DNA of 35,075 nucleotides from Pseudomonas sp. (GTDB lineage Bacteria > Pseudomonadota > Gammaproteobacteria > Pseudomonadales > Pseudomonadaceae): NCBI RefSeq assembly GCF_030150285.1, contig NZ_JASLGE010000049.1, positions 1 to 35,075 on the forward strand. The letters are read 5' to 3'. Each line of letters starts with the position of its first letter. The first letter of the stretch is position 1. Made by a program: the position numbers and the translations under genes. The notes under the pieces are model-generated. The model had not been told where the DNA came from. It ran no database searches and saw only the letters and a list, made by a program, of their open reading frames with translations. Shown here one piece after another: positions 24,971 to 33,564 of this stretch.

Positions 24971-25882
24971 CTAAGCGGCGGGGATCAACACGTTGACGAT
25001 GGCATCGATAGTGCCCTGCAACTCGGCCACTGGGTCGGCACCGTCGGTGTTGACTACTACCAGTTGACTCCCGGCGGCGGCAATGGCCGCTTTGACGTCG
25101 GCAGCGGGCTGGCGATGATCCAGCACGAGGGCCACGTCGTTGTCCTTGAGCGTTTGCGTAAGGGCCTTGAGTGCCTCGGGTGTCCACGGTTCATCCCCGG
25201 TATGAGCCACGTCGATACGCTCCAGATTCAGCCCACCGATCAAGTAGTCCAGACGGTCTGACAGGCTGACCACGCTCAGGTTGTCGGCCTTGGCCAGTTG
25301 TGCTTCGCTGTCGGCACTGAGTTTGAGCAGGCGCTGTTTGAGGTTGGCCAGGTTGGCCTCGATGGTGGGCTTGGCCTGAGGTGCCAGGCGCACCAGGTCG
25401 GCGGCCATCACGTCGGCCATTCGGCCCATGTTATTGCTGGCCAGCCACGGCTGGCTGTTCAGGCCATCGGCGGGTGTGCCCGGTTGCAGCGCGATGCCCG
25501 GCAGGCTGCCGTCCACCGGGCGGGCGGCGTCGACTTCAACGATGCGGATATTACTGCGCCGCGCCATCGGGTACAGCGGATCGTCGCTCCATACTGAGCG
25601 CAGACCAATGACGGCGTCGGCATGTTCCGCCAGTTTTTGCAGCGCCGGGGCACCCCGTCCGCTGAAGTAAGCGCTTTGGCGGCTGCCGGGCAGGTTGGCG
25701 GCTGCCGCACGTTCAAGCGTGACGCCGCTGTCCTTGAGCAACAACTCGCCCAAGCCGTACGTGATCGGCAGGCTGGCCAGGATGCGCACCGGCTGCGGTG
25801 CCGGGCTGGCGGCCATAAGTGGAGTGCTGAGCAGGCCGGTCATGGCCACGGCCAGCGTCAGAGTGCGCACAGTCAATTTCAT
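24971..25882 (-). CDS. fpvF: Ferripyoverdine-system periplasmic binding protein FpvF
   Basis: A 303-residue periplasmic solute-binding protein of the cluster A-I (ZnuA/PsaA) class, with a signal peptide ending in LMAAS. RILASLPITYGLGELLL begins the fold and KADNLSVVSLSDRLDYLIGG lies at the domain boundary. The histidines that bind metal in ZnuA/FpvC-type proteins are largely missing here, in line with FpvF recognising the siderophore complex instead of a bare ion. It is the last gene of the operon, overlaps fpvE by four bases, and has AAAGGAA before its ATG. The identification rests on the eight-gene order matching P. aeruginosa PA2403-PA2410. Confidence 0.85.
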   Translation of the reverse strand: MKLTVRTLTLAVAMTGLLSTPLMAASPAPQPVRILASLPITYGLGELLLKDSGVTLERAAAANLPGSRQSAYFSGRGAPALQKLAEHADAVIGLRSVWSDDPLYPMARRSNIRIVEVDAARPVDGSLPGIALQPGTPADGLNSQPWLASNNMGRMADVMAADLVRLAPQAKPTIEANLANLKQRLLKLSADSEAQLAKADNLSVVSLSDRLDYLIGGLNLERIDVAHTGDEPWTPEALKALTQTLKDNDVALVLDHRQPAADVKAAIAAAGSQLVVVNTDGADPVAELQGTIDAIVNVLIPAA

Positions 25883-26778
25883 CCAATATTTCCTTTCAGG
25901 CTGGGCACCACGCCGCGGGCAATGGCGGCAAAGGCGAAGGCGATACCGGCCACGAGAATGATCGCGGCACCGGACGGAATCGGCAGGTCAAAAACAATGG
26001 GCAGCAAAATCCCGCACAGGGTGCTGAAGGTGGCGATCACGACCGAGATCCAGAAAAATCCCTTTAGCGACTGGCTGAGCAAACGCGCCGCCGCCGCCGG
26101 GATCACCAGCAGGGCACCGACCAAAATGGCACCGATGACTTTCACGGCCGCCACGGTGATCAGCGTCACCAAAATCACGAACAGGTAATCCAGGGTTTTC
26201 ACCGCCACCCCGCGCACGGCGGCCAGTTGCGGGTTGAAACTGGCCAGCATGATGCGGTTGTACAGGGGCAGGCTCAGGCCCAGCACCAGCGCGCCGACAA
26301 TCGACAGCACCAACAGGTCGTTGCCGTTGACGGTCAGCACCGAGCCGAACAGCACGTTTTCAAGAATGTGCACGTTGATCTTGCCCGCCAGAATCAACAG
26401 AAGGCTCGCGCCCAATGCCAACGACACCGACAGGAACACCCCGATCAGCGTATCCGGTGCCAGGCCGGTGCGGTTGCGCAGGTAATTGAGCAAAATCCCG
26501 AACAGCAAGCAGTAGCCGAACAGGCTGCCATACGGGCCGGTGTAAGGCTCGCCCAACAAAATGCCGATGGCCACGCCGGTCAGCGCGGCGTGCCCCACCG
26601 CTTCGGAGAAAAACGCAAAGCGCTTGACCACCACCAGTGTGCCCAGGCCGCCCAGCACCGGGCCGATCAGTAAGCCGGCGAGCAGAGCGTTGACGACAAA
26701 ACCGTAGGCCAGAATTTCCGGCAGATAACCCGCCGTGGCCCAGCCCTGAATCATCAGGCGGAAGGCTTCATAACTCAT
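25879..26778 (-). CDS. fpvE: Iron ABC transporter permease FpvE
   Basis: A 299-residue ABC-3 family inner-membrane permease with about eight hydrophobic helices. GFVVNALLAGLLIGPVLGGLGTLVVVKRFAF at the start and SEAVGHAALTGVAIG are typical of ZnuB-like permeases, the latter being the segment that meets the ATPase. It is expected to move iron released from pyoverdine into the cytoplasm with FpvD. ATG 26778 overlaps the fpvD stop by one base. A frame extending 54 codons further upstream is only overlap with fpvD. Confidence 0.88.
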   Translation of the reverse strand: MSYEAFRLMIQGWATAGYLPEILAYGFVVNALLAGLLIGPVLGGLGTLVVVKRFAFFSEAVGHAALTGVAIGILLGEPYTGPYGSLFGYCLLFGILLNYLRNRTGLAPDTLIGVFLSVSLALGASLLLILAGKINVHILENVLFGSVLTVNGNDLLVLSIVGALVLGLSLPLYNRIMLASFNPQLAAVRGVAVKTLDYLFVILVTLITVAAVKVIGAILVGALLVIPAAAARLLSQSLKGFFWISVVIATFSTLCGILLPIVFDLPIPSGAAIILVAGIAFAFAAIARGVVPSLKGNIG

Positions 26779-27530
26779 CAATCGTTGCTCCCGAGGGCCG
26801 CAGGGTGGGTTGAAAACAGGCTCAGTAAACGTTCCGGGCTCAGGGTCTGCTCGGGCGGGCCGTCGAACAGCACGCGGCGGTTGAGCCCGGTGACGCGCTC
26901 GGCCAGACGCTTGACCGCAGCCAGGTCGTGCTCGATCCACACCACCGTGACCCCCGCCTGCTGCCAGTGGGCCAGTAACTGCTCAAACACCTGGGCTCCG
27001 GCTTCGTCCAGCGCCGACATGGGCTCGTCCAGCACCAACAGGTGCGGGGCCGGGATCAGCCCCTGCGCCAGCAGCACGCGCTGACGCTCGCCCCCGGACA
27101 ACGCGCCCATGCGCCGCTTGCGCTTGTCCTGCATACCAACCCGTTCCAACGCTTCGCTGATGGCCGGGGCGACCTTGCGTGACAGGCCCAAAAAAGCCGG
27201 GCGGCGCTGGCACATGGCAGCCATAAAATCGTCCACTGTCATCGGCAGGCCGCGGTCGAACTCCAGCGCTTGCGGCACGTAGCCGATCAGCCCGGGCTCG
27301 CCGGGCCAGGCCAGGCTCAACCGGCCCTGATGCGGCATTTGCCCCAATAATGTCTTGATCAGTGAGCTTTTGCCGCCGCCGTTGGGGCCGACCAGCGCGT
27401 GCACGCTGCCGGGGCGAATGTTAAAACTGACGCGGTCCAGAATGGTGGTGCGGCCCAGGGTCAGCGACACTTGCTCAAACGCCACGCCGGGCCCGATACC
27501 TGTGCTCGTGATGTGCTCGGCGGCCGTCAT
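26778..27530 (-). CDS. fpvD: Iron ABC transporter ATPase FpvD
   Basis: A 250-residue ABC ATPase. The Walker A motif GPNGGGKS is at residues 48-55, followed by the Q-loop in GYVPQALEFDRG, the ABC signature LSGGERQRVLLAQ, the Walker B LLVLDEPMSALD, and the switch histidine in VVWIEHDL. It most resembles the ZnuC/MntB-type ATPases of metal uptake. It should power the FpvE permease. It overlaps fpvC by four bases and fpvE by one base, which indicates coupled translation in the operon. Confidence 0.9.
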   Translation of the reverse strand: MTAAEHITSTGIGPGVAFEQVSLTLGRTTILDRVSFNIRPGSVHALVGPNGGGKSSLIKTLLGQMPHQGRLSLAWPGEPGLIGYVPQALEFDRGLPMTVDDFMAAMCQRRPAFLGLSRKVAPAISEALERVGMQDKRKRRMGALSGGERQRVLLAQGLIPAPHLLVLDEPMSALDEAGAQVFEQLLAHWQQAGVTVVWIEHDLAAVKRLAERVTGLNRRVLFDGPPEQTLSPERLLSLFSTHPAALGSND

Positions 27531-28465
27531 GCGCCTGCCTCCTGAATCGCTTTGACCACGGTGTTGAGGTTGCCGGTCATTTCCTTTTCATACTTGTCGG
27601 CGCTGTAGTCACCGTAGGAAATGTGCGACAGCGGGTACAGCTTGACCCCCGATTCGCGCTGAATGGTGTCGACGTAAGTGGATGGAAAGTCCATTTCCGA
27701 GAAGATGACCTTCACATCCAGTTCGCGCAGTTGGTCGATGGTTTTTTTCAGCTGGCTGGGGCTGGGTTCGATCCCGTGAGCAGGCTCAACCACTGCAGTC
27801 ACTTCAAGCCCGAACTCGCGCAGCAGGTAGTCATAGGCCGCGTGCACGGTGGCCACACGCAAGTCGGCGTTGGGTGCTTCGGTCAGTTTGGCCAGTGCGT
27901 CGGCGCGCATCTGGCGCAGGCGCTTGCCGTAGGCGCGAGCATTGGCGGTGTAGGTCTTGGCGTTGGCCGGGTCGAGTTTGCCCAGTTCGCGTGCAATGTT
28001 GTTGACCTGAGCAATGGAGGCGCTGATCGACAGAAACGTGTGCGGGTTCACCACCTTGCCCGCGCCCCGTGCGGCGGTGCCGGTGGCGGCCAGCAGCGGT
28101 ACGTTCTGGTTGGCTTCGATCACGGCAATACCGGGCTTTTCGCTGGCCTCGATCATGCGATCGGCAAAGTCGTCGTGGCCCACGCCGTTAAGCACGATCA
28201 CGTCCAACGTGCCGATGCGCTTGATGTCTTCGGCACGGGGCTCGTAGGCATGCGGGTTGAAACCGGCCGGAATCAGCGGCACGACCTCGGCCTTGTCGCC
28301 CACGATATTGGCCACGTAGCTGTAGTACGGGTGCAGGGTAATACCGATACGTAAAGGTTTGGCCAGCGGTGCAGGGGCGTCTGCCGATGCCAGAGGGGCG
28401 AGGCAAACAGCGAGCAGGCCGGCCAGCAGCAGCGTGCGACGGCGTAAAACAGATGAAATGGACAT
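27527..28465 (-). CDS. fpvC: Periplasmic metal-binding protein FpvC
   Basis: A 312-residue cluster A-I solute-binding protein with a signal peptide (RRRTLLLAGLLAVCLAPLASA). The metal-ligand histidines are visible: H45 in TLHPYYSY, H72 in GFNPHAYEP, and a third in VVNPHTFLS, plus a late acidic position in FSEMDFPSTY. In P. aeruginosa FpvC is described as a periplasmic iron chelator cooperating with FpvF during iron removal from pyoverdine. It lacks the long histidine-rich loop of ZnuA. Zinc or manganese transport would be the alternative call if the flanking genes were ignored. Confidence 0.88.
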   Translation of the reverse strand: MSISSVLRRRTLLLAGLLAVCLAPLASADAPAPLAKPLRIGITLHPYYSYVANIVGDKAEVVPLIPAGFNPHAYEPRAEDIKRIGTLDVIVLNGVGHDDFADRMIEASEKPGIAVIEANQNVPLLAATGTAARGAGKVVNPHTFLSISASIAQVNNIARELGKLDPANAKTYTANARAYGKRLRQMRADALAKLTEAPNADLRVATVHAAYDYLLREFGLEVTAVVEPAHGIEPSPSQLKKTIDQLRELDVKVIFSEMDFPSTYVDTIQRESGVKLYPLSHISYGDYSADKYEKEMTGNLNTVVKAIQEAGA

Positions 28466-28499
28466 GGCGAGCAGTCTTCTCTCAGGTAACGCAGTGGGT

Positions 28500-29054
28500 T
28501 CAGTGCCGATGCTGGCGAGTCACCCCGGCATCGAATTGCGCGATCACTTGCTGCCAGCCGTTTTGGCTCAGGGCAGCGTCGCTGATGTCGGCGGGCGTGC
28601 TGACGGAGGGGTTACGGTTTAGCCACACGTGCGGCTCAGCCCCCAGGCGCAGCAAAAAAGAGCCCGCCACGTCAGGGTTTGGGCTAATGCCCACATAGGC
28701 CTTGTCGCTCAGTAATTGCCAGGCATGATCGCCGCGGCTGACGGAGCTGGCATCGCTGGCAAAGGGTGCGAAGCCCTCCTCGGCCAGTTGTGCCGGGGTG
28801 GGTAGCGTGCCGGACTCTTCTTGCAGCAGCTGGATTTCATCCAGTGTGACCCGTAGGTCGGCGTAAATGCCTTGCTCGGCGGCGGTGAGGTCGCGGCGGG
28901 CATCCAGTTGGTGGGCCGCCACCGCCGTCACGTCCTGAGCTTCGTGCCGCCAGGCAACGACAGAGCCCGCCACCGCCAGGATCAACAGGCATAACAGCAG
29001 CACATACAGGGTTTCGTGCCCGGCACCCGCCGGGCGCACAACGTGAGTACTCAT
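28500..29054 (-). CDS. fpvK: FpvK-like membrane-anchored protein (DUF6162-type)
   Basis: 184 residues. One N-terminal membrane helix (TLYVLLLCLLILAVAGSVVAW, about 14-34) anchors a periplasmic domain that begins with an alpha-helical region (LTAAEQGIYADLRVTLDEIQ) and ends HRH. I recognise it as the DUF6162-type protein commonly found before this solute-binding gene; in P. aeruginosa the position corresponds to FpvK, part of the FpvGHJK assembly for periplasmic iron reduction. Its molecular role is unknown. It overlaps fpvJ by four bases and is followed by fpvC after 34 bases. Confidence 0.78.
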   Translation of the reverse strand: MSTHVVRPAGAGHETLYVLLLCLLILAVAGSVVAWRHEAQDVTAVAAHQLDARRDLTAAEQGIYADLRVTLDEIQLLQEESGTLPTPAQLAEEGFAPFASDASSVSRGDHAWQLLSDKAYVGISPNPDVAGSFLLRLGAEPHVWLNRNPSVSTPADISDAALSQNGWQQVIAQFDAGVTRQHRH

Positions 29055-29395
29055 GGTGCCTCGATGTCGGCTTGGTCGATTTCAACGATATGGCCGGGGC
29101 CCGCGTCGAACAGCACGTAAAACTCACCGTCGGGGCGCTTGAAGGTCAGGGTCGAGTCCGACCCCAGCTTTCCCGGCACCAGAATGGTTTCGTCGTAGCC
29201 GATTACGTCCAGTGTCACGCCGGGGGCACCGCTGCCATCGGAAAAACCGCCGGTGCAGCGAATTTGCCCTTCCTCGACTTCCTTGCACTCACACATCGGG
29301 TTGTGTGCCAGTGCCTGGCCGCTGAGGCCCACTAAAGCCAGAAGCCCTATCGCCAGCGCGTGACGGGCAGGGCGGTTGAACAGGTGCGAACTCAT
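29051..29395 (-). CDS. fpvJ: FpvJ-like periplasmic protein
   Basis: A 114-residue small exported protein with a signal peptide ending in GQALA, then HNPMCECKEV and a third cysteine in GQIRCTGG. The rest reads as a beta-rich domain (LDVIGYDETILVPGKLGSD, FYVLFDAGPGHIVEID). The three cysteines near the mature N-terminus could take part in disulfide or metal chemistry. The ATG at 29395 overlaps the fpvH stop by four bases; the longer frame upstream is only overlap with fpvH. Relatives are sometimes mislabelled thiamine pyrophosphate-binding, which nothing in this sequence supports. The name comes from operon position. Confidence 0.75.
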   Translation of the reverse strand: MSSHLFNRPARHALAIGLLALVGLSGQALAHNPMCECKEVEEGQIRCTGGFSDGSGAPGVTLDVIGYDETILVPGKLGSDSTLTFKRPDGEFYVLFDAGPGHIVEIDQADIEAP

Positions 29396-29934
29396 GGTTT
29401 GCCTCCTTGTTGGGCGAGCCAGGTGAGAGTGGCGGGTGAGGCCTGACTCAGGGGAATGGATGCCTGATGCATGGAGCCGTCCCAGCCTTCCATTGTGATC
29501 CACAGCTCGGCGTCGGCCTTGGTGCGCTCCGGTATGGGCAGGGTGGCTCCCATCCGGTACGGCGTGCCGAAGAAGATCACCCCGGCAGCGCGCAGGCTGC
29601 GGGGTTTGCCGATGCGTAAGTAGGTGGCCTTGACCTGGTCAGCGCAGCTGTCGCACAGGGCGGCGTTAAAGCTTTTCAGGTAGCCCGCAGGCCCATCCGG
29701 GCGCGGTGCTTCGTTGCGCAGTTCGGCCAGTTGCAAGCGCCAGGGGCCGACCTGCAACGTGCCGATCTCGCGCTCGCCCAAGCCACTTTCACCGCGAAAC
29801 AGCGCCGCATCGGCGAAGTACTTGGGCATGAATCCCAGCGGTACCAATAGCAGCAGAATGTTGATATGGAAGCGCCATTTGAGCCACCAGCGGCCCAGAG
29901 GCGAGGCGGGTTGTGCCGTCACTGCCTTGCTCAT
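29392..29934 (-). CDS. fpvH: FpvH-like single-pass membrane protein
   Basis: 180 residues with one N-terminal membrane helix (INILLLLVPLGFMPKYF, about 28-46) and a periplasmic domain with no recognised fold. A cysteine pair occurs in ALCDSCADQ, a possible redox or metal site. The corresponding P. aeruginosa protein FpvH is needed together with FpvG for efficient iron release from ferripyoverdine. It overlaps both fpvG and fpvJ by four bases. The symbol is assigned from operon order, as the protein has no motif that would identify it alone. Confidence 0.76.
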   Translation of the reverse strand: MSKAVTAQPASPLGRWWLKWRFHINILLLLVPLGFMPKYFADAALFRGESGLGEREIGTLQVGPWRLQLAELRNEAPRPDGPAGYLKSFNAALCDSCADQVKATYLRIGKPRSLRAAGVIFFGTPYRMGATLPIPERTKADAELWITMEGWDGSMHQASIPLSQASPATLTWLAQQGGKP

Positions 29935-31139
29935 GTGTTGGCCTCCGACGCGGGCTCAGGGTGGGTGGTGGTCCGCGATTTGATGGCCGGGCGCTCGGGT
30001 TTGTTGCTGCGTTTAAGGGCGTGGGCGGTGGCCAGCGCGGTGCGCTTGGTCCAGATCAGCAAGCCGCTCAACACCATCATGCTCAGCACCAGGCCGAAGA
30101 AGAACCAGATGAGCTTGACCCACAGCCCGCCGAAGTCTCCGGTGTGCAGAGGGCGCATCGATTCGGTGACGAGCTCCAGGCCCGAGCGGTCGGCAATCAT
30201 GCGCGAGCCTTCGATGACACCGTTGTAGGGGTTGATGTCGGCGGTCTGGAACAGCAGGGGGTACCAGCCCGGGCCGCCCACTGAAATATGCCCGTAAGCG
30301 TTGCTGGGCAGGCTGACGAAAGAAGCATCCAGGCCGGGGATTTTCTCGGCTGCAATGGCCACCGCCTTGTCCAGGCTGATCTGTGGTGCAGGCTGGCCGT
30401 CGGGCATGATCGGCACATCTTGGCGGGCCACCACCGGTGGGTTGCCCCGCGTCGAGATCGAAATCTGGTTATCCGCCAGGATGGCCTGAATCAGGAACCA
30501 CAGACCGGTGATGGAAATGACGGCGATAAACCAGATCGACCAGACCCCGCACAAACGGTGAAAGTCGCCCCAAAAAATCCGCGCGCCGTGTTTGAAGCGC
30601 AGGTTAGGCTTGAAGAAGCCTTTCCAGAATTTTTTGTAGACCACCAGCCCGGTAATCAGTGAGCCCAGCAGCGGCAAGCCCAGGATGGACACCAGGTACC
30701 AGCCCCAGCTGTAACCATTAGTGAACGGCACCAGCCACCAGCCGTGAAGGGCGCGGGTAAAGGCCTTGAAGTTGAAACTGGGGCTTTCACCTTGAATGGC
30801 CCCGGTGTAGGGGTTGATATACAGCGCCGGCGAGCGGCCATCCGGGTAAACAACATCGGCCACCAGCGCAAAATGCGCTTCGTCCGGGCGGCTGATGGAC
30901 TCGACGGCGAGTTGCGGCTGGGCAGCATGAATAGCGGTGAGCACCTGCTCATAGGTGAGCAATGGCGCATCATCCGACGGTTTGCTGGCGCGGGCTTCCG
31001 GGGTGGCCAGCCACACGATTTCCTGGCTGACCACGGCCAAGGTGCCGGTCACACACACAATCAGCACAAAGAACCAAATGGGCAGGGTTAGCCAGCTGTG
31101 CACCAGAAACCAGAGTTTTGAACGGGATTTTTTGGACAT
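29931..31139 (-). CDS. fpvG: Ferripyoverdine reductase FpvG (PepSY-associated TM protein)
   Basis: A 402-residue inner-membrane protein of the PepSY-associated TM helix family. Four main membrane segments are visible: WLTLPIWFFVLIVCVTGTLA near the start, YLVSILGLPLLGSLITGLVV at about 190, WSIWFIAVISITGLWFLI, and LIWFFFGLVLSMMVLSGLLI near the end. Conserved histidines flank the helices in LVHSW, RALHGWW and GDFHRLCG, possible haem ligands. In P. aeruginosa FpvG reduces pyoverdine-bound Fe(III) in the periplasm. It is the first gene of the eight-gene operon. The start is ATG 31139 with a poor ribosome-binding site; a TTG four codons upstream is possible. A PvdS-type promoter lies 183 bases upstream. 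Confidence 0.87.
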   Translation of the reverse strand: MSKKSRSKLWFLVHSWLTLPIWFFVLIVCVTGTLAVVSQEIVWLATPEARASKPSDDAPLLTYEQVLTAIHAAQPQLAVESISRPDEAHFALVADVVYPDGRSPALYINPYTGAIQGESPSFNFKAFTRALHGWWLVPFTNGYSWGWYLVSILGLPLLGSLITGLVVYKKFWKGFFKPNLRFKHGARIFWGDFHRLCGVWSIWFIAVISITGLWFLIQAILADNQISISTRGNPPVVARQDVPIMPDGQPAPQISLDKAVAIAAEKIPGLDASFVSLPSNAYGHISVGGPGWYPLLFQTADINPYNGVIEGSRMIADRSGLELVTESMRPLHTGDFGGLWVKLIWFFFGLVLSMMVLSGLLIWTKRTALATAHALKRSNKPERPAIKSRTTTHPEPASEANT

Positions 31140-31448
31140 GGGAAACGGCAAACTCGCGGTTGAGCGGGTGTTAATCGCCAGTGAGAAGCGATTGCTTATC
31201 CATGTAGGACGTATGAGAAGTACAAAACCCGAAGGTCTAGATGTAATAAATTGTTTCTATCTACTCATTCCCGGTGTCATTCAAGCGCGGGCGCTCACCC
31301 CGTCAGCGCTGTTCTTTATTAACGAACCCGTGCTGTGGAAATTTAATGGGCGTTCGTTAACGGCGTCAGGTCGAGTCCCGTGCTGGAGCCAAGCCGGGTC
31401 GGCCTGTTACCATTCGCCCTTTGTTTTATCTCTACTTCGAGACCGCCC
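31140..31448. other. Divergent intergenic region between fpvG and gltX
   Basis: About 309 bases without a gene. It holds the PvdS-type promoter candidate for fpvG and an unannotated leader of about 180 bases, some of it AT-rich (around 31235-31265). No clear Zur- or Fur-type palindrome and no clear sigma-70 promoter for gltX could be picked out by eye. Confidence 0.5.
31322..31345 (-). promoter_or_regulatory. PvdS-dependent (iron-starvation box) promoter candidate for fpvG
   Basis: On the minus strand TAAAT (31345-31341) and CGT (31324-31322) are separated by exactly 16 bases, the published form of the iron-starvation -35/-10 pair used by PvdS. It faces fpvG and would give a leader of about 180 bases. 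The motif is short and could occur by chance, but pvdS itself is in the window. Confidence 0.6.
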
Positions 31449-32930
31449 ATGACCACCGTTCGCACGCGCATTGCGCCATCGCCCACCGGCGACCCCCACG
31501 TCGGCACCGCTTATATCGCTTTGTTCAACTACTGCTTTGCCAAGCAGCATGGCGGCGAGTTCATCCTGCGGATCGAAGACACCGACCAGTTGCGTTCGAC
31601 CCGCGAGTCCGAGCAGCAGATCTACGACGCCCTGCGCTGGTTGGGTATCACCTGGAGCGAAGGCCCGGACGTGGGGGGGCCGCACGGTCCATACCGTCAA
31701 AGCGAGCGCAGTGACATCTACAAGCAGTACACCCAGCAATTGGTTGATATGGGTCACGCCTTCCCGTGCTTCTGCACGTCTGAAGAGCTGGACCAGATGC
31801 GCGCCGAGCAAATGGCCAAGGGTGAAACCCCGCGCTACGACGGCCGTGCATTGCTGCTGTCCAAGGAAGAAGTGGCACAGCGTCTGGCCGCAGGCGAGCC
31901 TCACGTGATCCGCATGAAAGTGCCGACCGAAGGTGTGTGCGTGGTGCCGGACCTGCTGCGTGGTGATGTCGAGATTCCGTGGGACCGCATGGACATGCAG
32001 GTGCTGATGAAGACCGACGGCTTGCCGACGTACTTCCTGGCTAACGTGGTCGACGACCATCTGATGGGCATCACCCACGTGCTGCGCGGCGAAGAATGGC
32101 TGCCCTCGGCACCCAAGCTGATCCTGCTGTATGAGTATTTTGGTTGGGAGCAGCCGCAACTGTGCTACATGCCGCTGCTGCGTAACCCCGACAAGAGCAA
32201 GTTGTCCAAGCGCAAGAACCCCACCTCGGTCACGTTCTACGAGCGCATGGGCTTTATGCCCGAAGCGATGCTCAACTACTTGGGCCGCATGGGCTGGTCG
32301 ATGCCGGACGAGCGTGAGAAGTTCTCGCTGCAGGAAATGGTCGACAACTTTGACCTGAGCCGTGTATCGCTGGGCGGGCCGATTTTCGATATCGAAAAAC
32401 TGTCATGGCTGAACGGTCAATGGCTGCGTGACCTGCCGCTGGACGAGTTCGCCCGTCGCGTTCAGGAATGGGCGTTGAACCCTGAATACATGATGAAGAT
32501 TGCGCCGCTGGTACAGGGCCGGGTAGAGACCTTCAGCCAGATCGCGCCGCTGGCCGGGTTCTTCTTCTCAGGCGGCTTGCCACTGGATGCCAAGTTGTTT
32601 GAACACAAGAAACTGTCCGGTGATCAGGTACGTCAACTGATGCAACTGATCCTGTGGAAGCTCGAAAGCCTGCGTCAGTGGGAAAAGGACGCCATCACTG
32701 GCTGTATTCAAGCTGTGGTCGAGTCCCTTGAACTGAAGCTGCGCGATGCCATGCCGTTGATGTTTGCTTCGATCACAGGGCAGGCCAGTTCGGTGTCGGT
32801 GTTGGACGCGATGGAGATTTTGGGGCCGGACCTTACGCGTTTCCGCTTGCGTCAGGCGCTGGATCTGTTGGGCGGCGTGTCCAAGAAAGAAAATAAAGAG
32901 TGGGAAAAGCTGTTCAACGCTATGGCTTGA
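31449..32930 (+). CDS. gltX: Glutamate--tRNA ligase
   Basis: A 493-residue class I aminoacyl-tRNA synthetase that charges tRNA-Glu. The HIGH-type motif occurs as PSPTGDPHVGT (H17), and the KMSKS-type motif as KSKLSKRKNPTS at about residue 250. LRIEDTDQLRSTRESEQQI and the CFCTSEELDQM cysteine segment are typical. The C-terminal alpha-helical domain reads the anticodon. ATG 31449 is the family start; the upstream in-frame extension is not conserved-looking. Two tRNA-Glu genes, whose products it charges, lie directly downstream. Confidence 0.97.
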   Translation: MTTVRTRIAPSPTGDPHVGTAYIALFNYCFAKQHGGEFILRIEDTDQLRSTRESEQQIYDALRWLGITWSEGPDVGGPHGPYRQSERSDIYKQYTQQLVDMGHAFPCFCTSEELDQMRAEQMAKGETPRYDGRALLLSKEEVAQRLAAGEPHVIRMKVPTEGVCVVPDLLRGDVEIPWDRMDMQVLMKTDGLPTYFLANVVDDHLMGITHVLRGEEWLPSAPKLILLYEYFGWEQPQLCYMPLLRNPDKSKLSKRKNPTSVTFYERMGFMPEAMLNYLGRMGWSMPDEREKFSLQEMVDNFDLSRVSLGGPIFDIEKLSWLNGQWLRDLPLDEFARRVQEWALNPEYMMKIAPLVQGRVETFSQIAPLAGFFFSGGLPLDAKLFEHKKLSGDQVRQLMQLILWKLESLRQWEKDAITGCIQAVVESLELKLRDAMPLMFASITGQASSVSVLDAMEILGPDLTRFRLRQALDLLGGVSKKENKEWEKLFNAMA

Positions 32931-32942
32931 TTCGCGTTTATT

Positions 32943-33048
32943 TGTAGTCGCTGCCGCAGGCTGCGAGAGGATCCAAAGGGCCTTTGCTTTCTGATTCAGA
33001 ACAGCAGGGCTGCTACGCAGGCCAACGCAGCCTGTGGCAGCGACTACA
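32943..33048. repeat. Long inverted repeat after gltX
   Basis: The 23-base arm TGTAGTCGCTGCCGCAGGCT-GCG at 32943-32965 and its near-perfect complement at 33026-33048 (one mismatch) flank 60 bases. This looks like a Pseudomonas intergenic palindromic repeat pair. It could fold in the gltX 3' untranslated region ahead of the terminator. Confidence 0.75.
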
Positions 33049-33064
33049 TTTTTCGTCAGCGCGC

Positions 33065-33084
33065 CCCCGTGTTTTCGGGGTTTT
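33065..33084 (+). terminator. Intrinsic terminator for gltX
   Basis: CCCCG-TGTTTT-CGGGG followed by TTTT, about 135 bases after the gltX stop and before the tRNA promoter. Confidence 0.65.
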
Positions 33085-33139
33085 AAGGGTAAGTGGTTGT
33101 TCTCTCGACAGATTTTTTTAAAAAACTTTGAAAATATGT

Positions 33140-33168
33140 TTGACAGCCTACCGATCCAGTCTTAATAT
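33140..33168 (+). promoter_or_regulatory. Sigma-70 promoter of the tRNA cluster
   Basis: TTGACA (33140-33145), a 17-base spacer, TAATAT (33163-33168), then a GC-rich discriminator GCGCCCCG. This near-consensus promoter with a GC-rich discriminator is typical of stringently controlled stable RNA genes. Confidence 0.85.
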
Positions 33169-33207
33169 GCGCCCCGTCCACACAGCAACATGCAACACTG
33201 ACTGTTT

Positions 33208-33283
<76 letters not shown>

Positions 33284-33362
33284 AATTTACAGTTCAATGC
33301 TTGGCCACACCGGTATTGAATCGATCAGCACTCAGCGCTGGTCAGTTGTACAGAAGGTTTAT

Positions 33363-33438
33363 GTCCCCTTCGTCTAGTGGCCTAGGACACCGCCCTTTCA
33401 CGGCGGTAACAGGGGTTCGAGTCCCCTAGGGGACGCCA
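33363..33438 (+). tRNA. tRNA-Glu (anticodon TTC), copy 1
   Basis: A 76-base cloverleaf with acceptor arms GTCCCCT and AGGGGAC, anticodon stem CCGCC/GGCGG around the loop CTTTCAC, T-loop GGTTCGAGTCC and encoded CCA. It is transcribed with tRNA-Ala, 79 bases upstream. Confidence 0.97.
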
Positions 33439-33488
33439 GTTTCACAGAAGCATCACTTCGGTGTTGCTCCGCCGCCAGGCGAAAAATC

Positions 33489-33564
<76 letters not shown>

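Noticed and set aside
31140..31448. Zur box controlling the ABC operon as a zinc transporter
   Set aside because: No GTTATA-type palindrome was found, and the eight-gene order together with the PvdS-type promoter favours the fpv interpretation.
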